64,000 nucleotides of DNA from Clostridium sp. AM22-11AC (GCF_003473545.1 NZ_QUCM01000001.1:248001-312000), one strand, 5' to 3'; positions 16,466-25,964 are shown, counted from the first letter of the stretch. Notes: generated from the sequence alone by a model not told the origin. Made by a program: numbers and translations.

Positions 16466-17878
16466 TTACACTGGATAAGCCTTATTCTCTTTATCAGCTA
16501 CAGTAGCATCTACTTTCTTCTGCTGAGCTTCTCTGTACTGGAAGAACTCCTTGGCAACATTTGGGAACAGGGCGTAGCTTAATACGTCCTCATCCTGCTG
16601 CTTCCACTGAGCACATTCCTTCTCAAACTGAGGCATCTGAGGTGCAATTAAATCTGCTGGTCTGCAGGTAATTGGAGTCTCATCACCGATGATCTTTTTC
16701 TGTACTTCTGGATTAAATGGCTTAACAGTCTGGCCAAATTCACCAAGCATGATCTTCTTGGATTCCTTTGGAACCATCTTGTAGCGCTCACCCATTAATA
16801 CGTTAAGAACTGCCTGGGTACCAACGATCTGGGAAGAAGGTGTAACCAGAGGCGGCTCACCAAAGTCTTTACGTACTCTCGGGATCTCCTCCAGAACCTG
16901 CTGGTACTTGTCCTCCTGTCCAGCTTCCTTTAACTGGCTAACCAGGTTGGAAAGCATACCGCCAGGTACCTGATACTGCAGAGTCTTGATATTTACGCCT
17001 AATACCTTTGGATTTAACAGTCCGGTCTTTAATGCTTCCTCGCGGATCGGCTGGAAGTGAGCAGCGATCTCGCCTAAAAGCTTCTGATCGTATCCTGTAT
17101 CGTATGGAGTACCGCGGAAGGTCTCTACCATAACTTCAGTTGCTGGCTGGCTGGTACCAAGTGCCAGTGGAGACATTGCACAGTCAATGATATCACAACC
17201 TGCTTCTACAGCCTTCATATAGGTCATGGAAGCAACACCGGAAGTATAGTGGGTGTGCAGGTCGATCGGAAGTGTGGTTCCTTCCTTCAGGGCCTTAACT
17301 AACTCAGTAGCCTTGTATGGAGTCAACAGACCTGCCATATCCTTGATACACAGGGAATCAGCTCCCATGTCTTCAATTCTCTTAGCAATGTCTCTCCAGT
17401 AATCCAGAGTATAAGCATCACCTAAGGTGTAGCACAGTGCGATCTGAGCATGTCCTTTTTCCTTCTTTGTTGCCTTTACAGCAGTCTCCAGGTTACGGAT
17501 ATCGTTTAAGCAGTCGAAAATACGAATGATATCAATACCATTTGCAATAGACTTCTGCACGAAATACTCAACTACATCATCTGCGTAGTGGTTGTATCCC
17601 AGAATATTCTGTCCACGGAACAGCATCTGCAGCTTTGTATTCTTAAAGCCGTCTCTTAATTTTCTTAAACGCTCCCATGGATCTTCTTTTAAGAAACGCA
17701 GGCAGGCATCAAATGTAGCGCCTCCCCAGCACTCTACTGCGTGGTAGCCAACTTTGTCCATCTTGTCTACGATCGGCAGCATCTGCTCTGTAGTCATTCT
17801 GGTAGCAAGTAAAGACTGATGAGCGTCACGAAGGACGGTTTCCACGATCTTTACTGGCTTCTTCTCTATCTCTGCCAT
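16466..17878 (-). CDS. oadA: Oxaloacetate decarboxylase alpha / carboxyltransferase subunit
   Basis: 470 residues, carboxyltransferase part only, with no C-terminal biotinyl domain (the carrier is the separate gene at 19139). Motifs: ETVLRDAHQSLLATRM at the N-terminus (metal and substrate site), DCLNDIRN, CIKDMAGLL with the active-site Lys, and DLHTHYTSG with metal-binding His residues. It transfers CO2 from oxaloacetate to biotin, giving pyruvate. It is last in the mmdA-oadG-biotin-oadB-oadA operon. A split alpha subunit next to mmdA is also the arrangement of transcarboxylase (5S subunit), so both roles are possible. Confidence 0.93.
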   Translation of the reverse strand: MAEIEKKPVKIVETVLRDAHQSLLATRMTTEQMLPIVDKMDKVGYHAVECWGGATFDACLRFLKEDPWERLRKLRDGFKNTKLQMLFRGQNILGYNHYADDVVEYFVQKSIANGIDIIRIFDCLNDIRNLETAVKATKKEKGHAQIALCYTLGDAYTLDYWRDIAKRIEDMGADSLCIKDMAGLLTPYKATELVKALKEGTTLPIDLHTHYTSGVASMTYMKAVEAGCDIIDCAMSPLALGTSQPATEVMVETFRGTPYDTGYDQKLLGEIAAHFQPIREEALKTGLLNPKVLGVNIKTLQYQVPGGMLSNLVSQLKEAGQEDKYQQVLEEIPRVRKDFGEPPLVTPSSQIVGTQAVLNVLMGERYKMVPKESKKIMLGEFGQTVKPFNPEVQKKIIGDETPITCRPADLIAPQMPQFEKECAQWKQQDEDVLSYALFPNVAKEFFQYREAQQKKVDATVADKENKAYPV

Positions 17879-17942
17879 AGTTTAAATCCTCCTTATAGGC
17901 ACCCGGTCTGCAAACAGCACCGGGTGCAGTAAATGTTGGTTT

Positions 17943-19088
17943 TTATACACCGAAAATTGCCATAAAGGTACCGGCTGCTACTGCAGTACCGATAACACCT
18001 GCAACGTTTGGTCCCATTGCATGCATCAGCAGGAAGTTGGTAGGATCATATTCAGCGCCAACCTTCTGGGATACACGGGCTGCCATAGGAACTGCGGATA
18101 CACCTGCAGAACCGATCAGTGGGTTGATCTTTCCGCCAGTTACCTTGCATAAGATCTTTCCTAAGAGAACGCCTCCGATGGTTCCCACACAGAATGCTAC
18201 CAGACCTAAAATAACGATCTTGATAGTAGTTGCATTTAAGAATGCCTCTGCACTGGTGGTTGCACCTACAGAAGTACCAAGCAGGATAACAACGATGTAC
18301 ATCATTGCATTAGAAGCAGTCTCCTGAAGCTGTTTTACAACACCGCACTCACGGAACAGGTTACCTAACATCAGCATACCTACTAACGGAGCAGTAGATG
18401 GCAGGATCAGGCACACAACGATAGTAACGATGATCGGGAATAAGATCTTCTCCAGCTTGGATACAGAACGAAGCTGGGACATTTTGATCTTACGCTCCTT
18501 ATCAGTAGTAAGAAGCTTCATAAATGGCGGCTGGATGATCGGAACCAGAGCCATATAAGAATAAGCTGCAACAGCGATCGGTCCCATGATCTGGGTCTGT
18601 CCTAACTTACTGCAAAGGAACAGGGAAGTAGGGCCGTCTGCACCACCGATAATGGAGATACAAGCTGCTTCTTTTCCTGAAAATCCTAATAAGATTGCAA
18701 AGAAATATGCAGAGTAAATACCTAACTGAGCTGCTGCACCCATCAGGAAACTGATCGGGTTTGCGATCAGCGGACCGAAGTCTGTCATCGCACCTACGCC
18801 CATGAAGATCAGGGACGGAAGGATACTCCACTCATCCAGAGTGAAGAAGTAATACAGCAGACCGCCTACGCCGTTTGAAGTCTGTTCCGGAGAATACATG
18901 ATGTCCGGATAGATATTTACAAGCAGCATACCAAATGCGATCGGAATTAACAGCAGCGGCTCAAATCCCTTAGCAATAGCCAGGTATAAGAAGACCAGCG
19001 CTACACCGATCATAATGTAGTTTCCTGCTGACAGATGGAAAAACGCCATCTGGCCAAGCAGGTTTGATACCAAATTGCCAAAATCCAT
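17943..19088 (-). CDS. oadB: Na+-translocating decarboxylase beta subunit
   Basis: 381 residues, strongly hydrophobic, about 9 helices. The conserved ion-site segments are visible: GVGAMTDFGPLIANP, IIGGADGPTSLF (the essential Asp of helix 3), and GVSAVPMAARVSQ near the C-terminus. GGAGGTAACATT precedes the ATG. It decarboxylates carboxybiotin and couples this to outward Na+ transport, conserving energy from tartrate or oxaloacetate fermentation. Confidence 0.95.
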   Translation of the reverse strand: MDFGNLVSNLLGQMAFFHLSAGNYIMIGVALVFLYLAIAKGFEPLLLIPIAFGMLLVNIYPDIMYSPEQTSNGVGGLLYYFFTLDEWSILPSLIFMGVGAMTDFGPLIANPISFLMGAAAQLGIYSAYFFAILLGFSGKEAACISIIGGADGPTSLFLCSKLGQTQIMGPIAVAAYSYMALVPIIQPPFMKLLTTDKERKIKMSQLRSVSKLEKILFPIIVTIVVCLILPSTAPLVGMLMLGNLFRECGVVKQLQETASNAMMYIVVILLGTSVGATTSAEAFLNATTIKIVILGLVAFCVGTIGGVLLGKILCKVTGGKINPLIGSAGVSAVPMAARVSQKVGAEYDPTNFLLMHAMGPNVAGVIGTAVAAGTFMAIFGV

Positions 19089-19138
19089 AATGTTACCTCC
19101 ATAATGGAATCCTTAAATTAAGGGATCCATCTTGTTGA

Positions 19139-19525
19139 CTAGTTCAGAGTAGCTAAAACAGCGCCGGACTCAACTGCATCGCCGTTTGCTACATTAATGC
19201 TGGCAATTGTACCATCTTCTGGAGCAACGATATCGTTCTCCATCTTCATAGCTTCCAGAACCAGGACAACTTCGCCCTTCTTTACAGCCTGTCCTACAGA
19301 AGCCTTAACTGCTACTACCTTACCTGGCATTGGAGCGGTAACCTGAACGGAACCTGCTGCGCCTGCTGGTGCTGCTGCCGGAGCTGGAGCTGCTGCTGCT
19401 GCTGGTGCAGGTGCTGCTGGAGCTGCAACTGGAGCTGCTGCTACTGGTGCGCCAGCTGCTGCTGCGCCTTCTTCAACGGTTACTGCATATGCTTTTCCAT
19501 TTACTGTAATGGTATATGTCTTCAT
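19139..19525 (-). CDS. Biotin carboxyl carrier protein of the Na+-pumping decarboxylase
   Basis: 128 residues. The C-terminal ~70 residues are a biotinyl domain with EAMKMEN, Lys94 being the biotin site. A short N-terminal lobe (about 1-20) is joined by a flexible Ala/Pro linker (21-58), a swinging arm typical of gamma-subunit-associated carriers (MmdC/GcdC type). It shuttles CO2 between OadA and/or MmdA and OadB. Confidence 0.93.
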   Translation of the reverse strand: MKTYTITVNGKAYAVTVEEGAAAAGAPVAAAPVAAPAAPAPAAAAAPAPAAAPAGAAGSVQVTAPMPGKVVAVKASVGQAVKKGEVVLVLEAMKMENDIVAPEDGTIASINVANGDAVESGAVLATLN

Positions 19526-19586
19526 AGTTTGTTTCCTCCTACTTGTTGTATAAGCACACTGGTTTTCTAACCTGAATGTGCAGTGA

Positions 19587-20408
19587 TTATCTTCCCAGAC
19601 CTACACGGCGGATAGAACGTACTACCAGACCGTTAGATGTAGCGCTGCCTTCATATGCTGCAATAGCAGCAGTCATAACAGCTACTAATTCTGCATCATC
19701 AGAAAGATCAGGACCGGTTACTGCCGGTGCTGCTGCTACTGGCTTAACAGCAGGTGCTGCTGCCTTTGGTGTAGGAGCAGGTGCTGCTGCTTTCTTCTTG
19801 CTTTCTTCCCATGCATGGATGTATTTGAAGCATGAGATCAGGATACTGATGAAAATTAAAACAAGGAATACAGTGCCGATACCAATAATGGTGTATACAG
19901 TAGCTGTCTTTAACAGAGCACCCATAGAAGTATCTTCTACAACGCCTGCGGACATATCTGTAAACTCAGCCTGGATCTGCTGGGTAGCCATATTGATGTT
20001 CATCACATATTTCTTGGTTCCCTCTGTAAAGTCAACCGGGATCACAACCGTATAGCTGCCATCTGCCAGAAGAACAACAGAACCTTCATCCATGTTTACA
20101 TTCTTTAATTCGCCCATATCCTCGCGAACTTCCAGCTGAGCCTCATAAATAGCTGCTGTAGTCGTATCGCCTGTTGACTCTGCCAGAGTTTTCTGAACGA
20201 TCAGCTGATCCTTTGGTACGCCTAAAGTCTGTGCTGCAGACAGCATAATGGACTGAGCCATTGAATCATCTACAGGAGTTCCGTCCATGCTGATGGTGGA
20301 ATCAGTCTCTGCTGTATCCTGGTTAGAGGAGCAGCCAGAAAGGCTTACCAGGCAGGCGGACAGAAGAACTGCTGCTGCCATTCTCTTTACAAATCGTCTC
20401 ATATACAT
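19587..20408 (-). CDS. OadG-family small membrane subunit fused to a lipoprotein-like N-terminal domain
   Basis: 273 residues. Residues 1-26 look like a lipoprotein signal (LSACLVSLSGCSS). A ~130-residue extracellular domain of unknown function follows, then one membrane helix (about 165-190, TVYTIIGIGTVFLVLIFISI), an Ala/Pro linker and the C-terminal OadG tail ending in VRSIRRVGLGR. Classic OadG subunits are about 80 residues, so the long external domain is extra. It anchors the soluble carboxyltransferases to OadB. Confidence 0.8.
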   Translation of the reverse strand: MYMRRFVKRMAAAVLLSACLVSLSGCSSNQDTAETDSTISMDGTPVDDSMAQSIMLSAAQTLGVPKDQLIVQKTLAESTGDTTTAAIYEAQLEVREDMGELKNVNMDEGSVVLLADGSYTVVIPVDFTEGTKKYVMNINMATQQIQAEFTDMSAGVVEDTSMGALLKTATVYTIIGIGTVFLVLIFISILISCFKYIHAWEESKKKAAAPAPTPKAAAPAVKPVAAAPAVTGPDLSDDAELVAVMTAAIAAYEGSATSNGLVVRSIRRVGLGR

Positions 20409-20419
20409 GTCACCTCTCT

Positions 20420-21871
20420 TTAAACCGTGCCATGCTTCTTGGAAGGACGGTCCTCACTTTTTGTGTACAGCATCTCAAAAGCGGCGATCACTCTCTGACG
20501 GGTCTCTTCTGCCTTGATGATGTCATCTACATAACCTCTCTTTGCAGCAGCAACAGCGCCGGACTGCATAGCGGTATATTCAGCGGTTTTCTCTTTGATC
20601 ATTGCAACTGCGTCATCTGCAGCTTCGATCTCTTTTGCATACATGATCTTAACAGCTTCTGCCGGATCCATAGTTCCGATCACTGCATTTGGCCAAGCAT
20701 AAACAACGTCTGCGCCCAGGCTCTTGCTGCCCATGGTAAGACCTGCACTTCCCAGTGCATTCTTAACAACGACAGTTACCTTCGGTACAGTTGCATCAGC
20801 GTATGCGTAGGTCAGCTTAGCTGCTAATTTAGCGATCTTTCTTTCGCTGCACATAGTTGCACGGTAGCCGTTTACATTTACTAAAGTCAGAACAGGAATG
20901 CTGAATGCATCACAGAAATTGATGAAATCAGTTGCCTTCTCACAGCCTTTTCCGCAAAGAGCTGCCTCTAAGGTCTGTACCTTCTCACCGTTTTCGTAAA
21001 CTTCGCTGCGGTTAGCTACACATCCTACTGTGCTTCCGTTTAAGCGGATAAATCCGGTTACCATAGAAGCGCCGTAGTTCTTCTTAACTTCCATAAAGAA
21101 GTTATTATCAGAGATCATCTGTAAAGCTGCAGCAGTATCTCCGGTATATCCTTCGATACCAGCACACATACGGTTTAAATCGTCTGTGCAGTCAACTTCA
21201 GACAGATCTTCTTCATTGTTAGAAGGCAGGATAGATACCAGTGTACGGATCTGTGATAATACAGATGCTTCATCACCTGTGAAATCAACCAGACCAGACT
21301 CTTCTGCCTGGAACTTAGCGGAAGAAGTATCACATTTTGCCTTGTAATTGCCCTCCAGGGCATTTGGGGAGTTAACAAACAGTTTTGCAGAAGTATCTTC
21401 CATGAAGGTGAAATCTGCCATACCTGCAGATACAGCCATACCGCCGCCGCAGGTACCGAAAATTGCCATAATCTGAGGAATTACTCCAGATGCCATTGTC
21501 TGGCTTAAATACAGCTTTCCAAAACCATCCAGTGCGTCAGTTGCTTCCTGAAGACGCAGTCCTGCACAGTCTACCAGACCAATAACAGGTGCTCCCATCT
21601 TCATTGCCATAGAGTAGATGTTGCAGATCTTCTTTGCATGCATCTCACCCATGGAACCGCCCAGTACAGCAGCATCCTGGCTGTATACATATACCAGGCA
21701 TCCGCCGATGGTACCGTAACCGGTAACTACACCGTCAGCCGGTGTTTCCTGCTCAGTCATGTTAAAGTCAGTATTTCTAGCCGCAATATAGGCTCCAACT
21801 TCAACAAAACTGTTCTCATCAAGCAGGGCTGCAATACGGCTGCTTGCTGAAGTTTGTGCTGAATTACTCAT
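20420..21871 (-). CDS. mmdA: Biotin-dependent acyl-CoA carboxyltransferase (MmdA-like)
   Basis: 483 residues from the ATG at 21871, chosen because GGAGGAC lies 6 bases before it; 17 further upstream codons are unsupported. A crotonase-like carboxyltransferase pair: the N-terminal half contains GCLVYVYSQDAAVLGGSMGEMHAKKI and FGTCGGGMAVSAGMADF; the C-terminal half GYRATMCSERKIAKL and GLTMGSKSLGAD. Family members decarboxylate methylmalonyl-CoA or act as the 12S transcarboxylase subunit. It is first in the operon and shares the biotin carrier with OadA. Confidence 0.85.
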   Translation of the reverse strand: MSNSAQTSASSRIAALLDENSFVEVGAYIAARNTDFNMTEQETPADGVVTGYGTIGGCLVYVYSQDAAVLGGSMGEMHAKKICNIYSMAMKMGAPVIGLVDCAGLRLQEATDALDGFGKLYLSQTMASGVIPQIMAIFGTCGGGMAVSAGMADFTFMEDTSAKLFVNSPNALEGNYKAKCDTSSAKFQAEESGLVDFTGDEASVLSQIRTLVSILPSNNEEDLSEVDCTDDLNRMCAGIEGYTGDTAAALQMISDNNFFMEVKKNYGASMVTGFIRLNGSTVGCVANRSEVYENGEKVQTLEAALCGKGCEKATDFINFCDAFSIPVLTLVNVNGYRATMCSERKIAKLAAKLTYAYADATVPKVTVVVKNALGSAGLTMGSKSLGADVVYAWPNAVIGTMDPAEAVKIMYAKEIEAADDAVAMIKEKTAEYTAMQSGAVAAAKRGYVDDIIKAEETRQRVIAAFEMLYTKSEDRPSKKHGTV

Positions 21872-21961
21872 TTTCCAGTCCTCCATCATTCTTAAGTTTA
21901 CAGTATTTAGCGGAAAGCACATAAAAATAGCGCTTTCTTATAAAATACAGAAATATTGCCG

Positions 21962-21988
21962 TTTATATTATAGTGATATTTTTGTCAA
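21962..21988 (-). promoter_or_regulatory. Promoter of the decarboxylase operon
   Basis: Minus strand TTGACA (21983-21988), 15-base spacer, TATAAA (21962-21967), in an AT-rich stretch about 90 bp before mmdA. The spacer is short, so the exact -10 is uncertain. Confidence 0.5.
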
Positions 21989-22039
21989 ATGGCAAGTGTT
22001 TCCTTTTATTAAAAATGGTTTATTAACAAATTTTAAGGC

Positions 22040-22097
22040 AAAAAATGCCACCGCTCCTGCCGCGAGTCGTTTTCACTACGCCGCAGGAGAGATGGCA
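22040..22097 (-). terminator. Terminator of the tartrate dehydratase operon
   Basis: Arms TGCCA...CTCCTGC and GCAGGAG...TGGCA (22046-22097) are followed on the minus strand by TTTTTTG. The plus side also ends GGTTTTTATT, so it may work in both directions. Confidence 0.8.
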
Positions 22098-22121
22098 GGT
22101 TTTTATTGCGCACTCATTACA

Positions 22122-22748
22122 TTACTTGATAAAGCTTACATGCTTGCAGATCTCTTCGTAAACTTTTTCTTTCCGTTCATTAAATACAACCTTATTTTCC
22201 TCAAACAGGTTTCTTCCCTCTGTATCAATGGATACGATCAGTGGTCCGAATTCCTTAACACGGCAGTTCCATAAGGTCTCAGGCATTCCCAGGTCACGCC
22301 ACTCTGCACGGACGATCTCTTCTACTTCAGTTGCTGCTACTACTGCGTTTCCGGCAGGGAATACACAGTGGATGGCTTTAAAGTTCTTGCATGCGTACTC
22401 GGTGTTTGGTCCCATACCGCCTTTTCCTACGATCACTTTTACGCCGGTCTGCTCTACGAATTCCTTCTCAAACTTTTCCATACGCATACTGGTAGTCGGT
22501 CCTACGGAAACCATTTCAAACTTGTCATCTCCTAAAGGACGGATGATAGGGCCTGCGTGGAAAATGGCATTGTTTCTTACATCTACAGGCAGTGGTCTGT
22601 GTTCTTCTACCAGACGGCGGTGAGCTACGTCACGGCAGGTTGTTAAGTTACCATTTAAGTAAATAATGTCACCGATATGGATATCTTTTAAATCTTCGTC
22701 ACTGATTGGTGTTGTTAAAATTTTCTTTCCATCTTTGATCTCTAACAT
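22122..22748 (-). CDS. ttdB: L(+)-tartrate dehydratase beta subunit
   Basis: 208 residues, close throughout to E. coli TtdB by recall: [51 protein letters not shown] and the C-terminal [13 protein letters not shown]. This swivelling domain completes the active site of class-I Fe-S hydro-lyases. Its ATG overlaps the ttdA stop by one base (TAATG), giving coupled 1:1 translation. A class-I fumarase beta subunit is the alternative; resemblance and neighbours favour tartrate. Confidence 0.88.
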   Translation of the reverse strand: MLEIKDGKKILTTPISDEDLKDIHIGDIIYLNGNLTTCRDVAHRRLVEEHRPLPVDVRNNAIFHAGPIIRPLGDDKFEMVSVGPTTSMRMEKFEKEFVEQTGVKVIVGKGGMGPNTEYACKNFKAIHCVFPAGNAVVAATEVEEIVRAEWRDLGMPETLWNCRVKEFGPLIVSIDTEGRNLFEENKVVFNERKEKVYEEICKHVSFIK

Positions 22749-23647
22749 TATAAAGTCACCCCCGAATGAGTTGTAATTGTATAGTTAAGGTCCTTATCGA
22801 AAATAATGTGGCCGCGGCGATGGGACCAGCATCCTACGTTTACTGCTACGCCAATGGTAGATGGATGTCTTGCCGTATTTTCAATATGTACGCCCATAAC
22901 AGAGTACTTTCCGCCCATACCCTGCGGTCCAAGGCCGATCTCGTTAATTCCGTCTTCCAGAAGTTTTTCCATACTTGCAGCTCTCTCATTTTCATTGTGG
23001 CTTCCTAAAGGACGCATGAGGGCTTTCTTGGAAAGAAGAGCTGCTGTCTCTACGGAAGTTGCAACACCAACACCAACTAACAGTGGAGGACATGCATTTA
23101 AACCATAGGAGGTCATAACATCCAGTACGAAACGGGTAACACCTTCGTATCCTGCGCCTGGCATTAATACCATAGCTTTTCCAGGAAGGGTGCAACCGCC
23201 GCCTGCCATGTATGCGTAGATCTCACATTTGTCGCTGTTTGGAACAATATCCCAGAATACAGTAGGAGTTCCCTTGCCAACGTTCTTGCCTGTGTTGTAC
23301 TCATCAAAAGTCTCTACACTGTTGTGGCGTAAAGGAGCGTCTACCGTTGCTCTTACAACAGCCTCTTTTAACAGTGCTTCCAGATCATCGATCAGCGGGA
23401 ATTTGGTTCCGCACTTTACCCAGAACTGAAGGACACCTGTATCCTGACAGGAAGGACGGTTCAATTTTACTGCCAGATCCTGATTGCGCTTCATGGTCTG
23501 ATAAATTACTTTTGATAATGGGCTGTCTTCCTTTTCTGCCAGTTCATCTAACTTGGCAATAATGTCATCTGGCAGTTTCTTACCGATATGGGCAACAAAG
23601 TGCGCCATATAATTGGTAAGCTGCTCTACCTGTTCTGTTCTGCTCAT
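22748..23647 (-). CDS. ttdA: L(+)-tartrate dehydratase alpha subunit, [4Fe-4S] hydro-lyase
   Basis: 299 residues. Cluster-ligand Cys residues are visible in NRPSCQDTG (Cys67), NACPPLLVG and [10 protein letters not shown]. Family blocks [30 protein letters not shown] and [19 protein letters not shown] follow E. coli TtdA closely by recall. With TtdB it dehydrates L-tartrate to oxaloacetate, which is the substrate of the Na+-pumping decarboxylase downstream. The enzyme would be oxygen sensitive, in keeping with an anaerobe. Confidence 0.88.
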   Translation of the reverse strand: MSRTEQVEQLTNYMAHFVAHIGKKLPDDIIAKLDELAEKEDSPLSKVIYQTMKRNQDLAVKLNRPSCQDTGVLQFWVKCGTKFPLIDDLEALLKEAVVRATVDAPLRHNSVETFDEYNTGKNVGKGTPTVFWDIVPNSDKCEIYAYMAGGGCTLPGKAMVLMPGAGYEGVTRFVLDVMTSYGLNACPPLLVGVGVATSVETAALLSKKALMRPLGSHNENERAASMEKLLEDGINEIGLGPQGMGGKYSVMGVHIENTARHPSTIGVAVNVGCWSHRRGHIIFDKDLNYTITTHSGVTL

Positions 23648-23737
23648 GTTTAAGCCTCCTTATAATATGTTTTGAATTGTCTTAATAATATGTAATGTTT
23701 GTTTTATTGCTTTTATTTCATGTTCCCATAAAACAAC

Positions 23738-25003
23738 TTACGGGAAAAATGGAAATGCGATCGGTAAAATGATCATACTAACTACAGTTGCGATCACGAT
23801 CAGCGGCAATCCTGACTTGGTATAGTCTAAAAATGTATAGCCGCCTGCTCCAAGTACCATTGTGTTTGCCGGCATTCCGATGGGTGTTGCGTAAGCACAG
23901 GAGCCACCGATAACGCAGGCCATAAGTACGGCTCTTGGATCTGCTCCCATTCCCTGTGCAATGGAAACACAGATGGGAACTAAAAGTGCTGTGGTTGCTG
24001 TATTTGACATAAAGTTTGTCATGATACAGCAAAGCATAAATACTGCAAAAGTTAAAACATAAGGTGAAGGATTTTCACCTAACAGGTGCATTACCTTCTC
24101 TGCTACCATCTCACCGGCACCTGTTTTTTCAAGGGCTGCTGCCAGTGAAAGGGTTCCACCGAATAAGAAAATGGTCTTTAAATCAATGGAATTTAATGCC
24201 TGTTTTTCAGAGATAACACCGGTAATGATCAGTGCCAGAGCTCCCATACATCCGGAAACATACAGCTTGATGCCGATCTTTTTTTCAAAGATCATAGCCA
24301 GTAAGGTAAGCAACAGGATCACCAGTGAAAGCTTCTGCTTCCAGGCCGGTACATTGCTGTAATCAACTGTGGTATCAAACGCCCCGTCATCTTTTGGCTG
24401 CCTGTCCGGTAAAAGCTTCATACCAAGTGTGGTATAAAAAAGTGTTCCACAGATCAGGATCGGAAGTCCTACAATGGCATATTCAAAAAATCCAAAGCTA
24501 AGTCCGATCTCTGATAAAGCACTCTGGGCGATCATATTGCCCGGCGCTCCGATCAGTGAAAGGTTGCCGCCCATAGCTGCCGCAAATACCAAAGGCATCA
24601 GCAGTCTGGAACGGGAGTAACCGGATTTTGCTGCAATACCGATCACAACCGGGATCAGTACAGCTGCTGTACCAGTGTTTGAAAGAACGCCGCTCATCAC
24701 ACCTACGATGATCATAACTGCTGCGATCAGCATCCTTTCGGATTTGGCAAATTTTGTAACGATACCGCCGATCTTGTTGGCCATACCCGTTTCAAAAAAT
24801 GCACCGCCTACAATAAACATTGCCACAAAGAGAATTACGTTGCTGTCAATAAAACCGGCAAATGCCGTCTTCGCATCCAGAACCCCAGTAACAACCAGAC
24901 CTACACAGACGATCATGGATGTTACCCCCAGCGGGATCTTCTCCATTACAAACATTACAATTGCAAACAAGAGAAACAGGATGGTTATAGTTGATGGACT
25001 CAT
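23738..25003 (-). CDS. SLC13/DASS-family anion transporter, probable tartrate/dicarboxylate carrier
   Basis: 421 residues, about 11-12 helices. The two repeated Ser-Asn-Thr motifs of the DASS family are present: SGVLSNTGTAAVLIP and MSNTATTALLVPI, plus GGNLSLIGAPGN. AGGGGGAG precedes the ATG at 25003. First gene of the operon with ttdAB 90 bp downstream. Import of L-tartrate, or tartrate/succinate exchange as in TtdT, is inferred from this linkage. Confidence 0.85.
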   Translation of the reverse strand: MSPSTITILFLLFAIVMFVMEKIPLGVTSMIVCVGLVVTGVLDAKTAFAGFIDSNVILFVAMFIVGGAFFETGMANKIGGIVTKFAKSERMLIAAVMIIVGVMSGVLSNTGTAAVLIPVVIGIAAKSGYSRSRLLMPLVFAAAMGGNLSLIGAPGNMIAQSALSEIGLSFGFFEYAIVGLPILICGTLFYTTLGMKLLPDRQPKDDGAFDTTVDYSNVPAWKQKLSLVILLLTLLAMIFEKKIGIKLYVSGCMGALALIITGVISEKQALNSIDLKTIFLFGGTLSLAAALEKTGAGEMVAEKVMHLLGENPSPYVLTFAVFMLCCIMTNFMSNTATTALLVPICVSIAQGMGADPRAVLMACVIGGSCAYATPIGMPANTMVLGAGGYTFLDYTKSGLPLIVIATVVSMIILPIAFPFFP

Positions 25004-25163
25004 AAACTCCCCCTTCGGTTTTATATAACTGTATAAACCTTATTCATTTTTTAAGGTACTTTGTAACCGGTGTCCCGCCTGCCAGTCAGAACACTTATGT
25101 TTTGCAGCTGCTGTCCTGGACCATTATTTTTATTTTATATCTTATATTTGATATTTTATATTT

Positions 25164-25179
25164 AATAATGTATCCATTT
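25164..25179. promoter_or_regulatory. Candidate GntR operator, AATAATGTATCCATTT
   Basis: Lies just downstream of the SLC13 promoter's -10. Near-identical boxes occur at 27341-27356 and 55574-55589, each upstream of a gene or operon linked to GntR/FCD regulators, whose known operators are often GTATAC-centred. Confidence 0.45.
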
Positions 25180-25188
25180 CATGTTTTT

Positions 25189-25243
25189 ATAATAGAACAG
25201 AACGCTGTAATTGTCAATAGTAATTTACCAATTCAGCGTTCTG
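25189..25243 (-). promoter_or_regulatory. Promoter and overlapping palindromic operator of the tartrate operon
   Basis: Minus strand TTGACA (25212-25217), 17-base spacer, TATTAT (25189-25194). A long dyad, CAGAACGCTG-t-AATTG (25198-25213) with CAATT-CAGCGTTCTG (25229-25243), covers the spacer, -35 and upstream region. A repressor bound there would block RNA polymerase. The adjacent GntR regulators are the obvious candidates. The rest of the 25004-25316 gap holds only this, the box at 25164 and the terminator at 25284. Confidence 0.75.
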
Positions 25244-25277
25244 CATATTCTTTTTGATATTTTATTGTGCATATATA

Positions 25278-25300
25278 ACAAATCCCCGCTGCCAGCGGGG
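25278..25300 (-). terminator. Probable terminator of the GntR pair
   Basis: Perfect hairpin CCCCGCTGG/CAGCGGGG at 25284-25300, followed on the minus strand by ATTTGTTAT. The T-run is interrupted. It lies 17 bp beyond the stop of the downstream GntR gene. Confidence 0.55.
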
Positions 25301-25316
25301 AAGTCATATCTTTTTA

Positions 25317-25958
25317 CTAGTATCTTGTCAGTACATCATTCATGCTTCGGATAATATGAAATACCATCTTCTCCCCCGCCTGCTTCGGGTCCCCGCTTTC
25401 AAGGGCTGCCAGGATCTGTCGGTGCTCTTCCTGGGAATTTCTGGCGTATTCTTCTTCTGTGGACTTTAAGCCCATAGAAAGACCGTTCCACATTTCAGAC
25501 AGCATTGTTTTTAACTTTTCATTTCCTGCTGCTGTCCAGATCTCATAGTGGAAGGACTGGTTATAGTTAGAATAACTGCTGGAATCTTTTTTCTCCAGTG
25601 CCTCATCTGCCATTTCCAGGCAGTTTCTTATAGCAGAAAGATCTGCTTTTCTCTGACAGCAGAGCACACAGGCCGCACTTTCAAGCGCCGCTCTTATTTC
25701 ATAGTGCTCTCTTATGGTTGTTTCATTTAAACCAAGGACAGTTGCGCCCTTGTTCTGTTTTAAGTCAATGAGGCCATCTCTTGCCAGTATCTGAAATGCC
25801 TCACGCACCGGTGTAACGGATACACCTAACTGCTGGGCAGTTGCTTCCAGTGTAATAACTTCTCCTTCACCGATCTGCTTTGAGATAATGGCTTTTCGCA
25901 GTGCAGAAGCCACCCGTTCCCTTGCAGGCAGCAATTTAATTGGTTTTAATGTAACCAT
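25317..25958 (-). CDS. GntR-family regulator, FCD subfamily (second of a tandem pair)
   Basis: 213 residues. N-terminal winged helix-turn-helix (ATAQQLGVSVTPVREAFQILARDGLI, about 28-55) and an all-helical FCD ligand domain (IREHYEIRAALESAACVL, then NQSFHYEIW with potential metal/acid-binding His). FCD regulators bind organic acids such as pyruvate, tartrate or citrate. It follows a second GntR gene by 6 bp and lies next to the tartrate operon. Probable repressor of the promoter at 25189-25243. Confidence 0.85.
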   Translation of the reverse strand: MVTLKPIKLLPARERVASALRKAIISKQIGEGEVITLEATAQQLGVSVTPVREAFQILARDGLIDLKQNKGATVLGLNETTIREHYEIRAALESAACVLCCQRKADLSAIRNCLEMADEALEKKDSSSYSNYNQSFHYEIWTAAGNEKLKTMLSEMWNGLSMGLKSTEEEYARNSQEEHRQILAALESGDPKQAGEKMVFHIIRSMNDVLTRY

Positions 25959-25964
25959 AACTCT

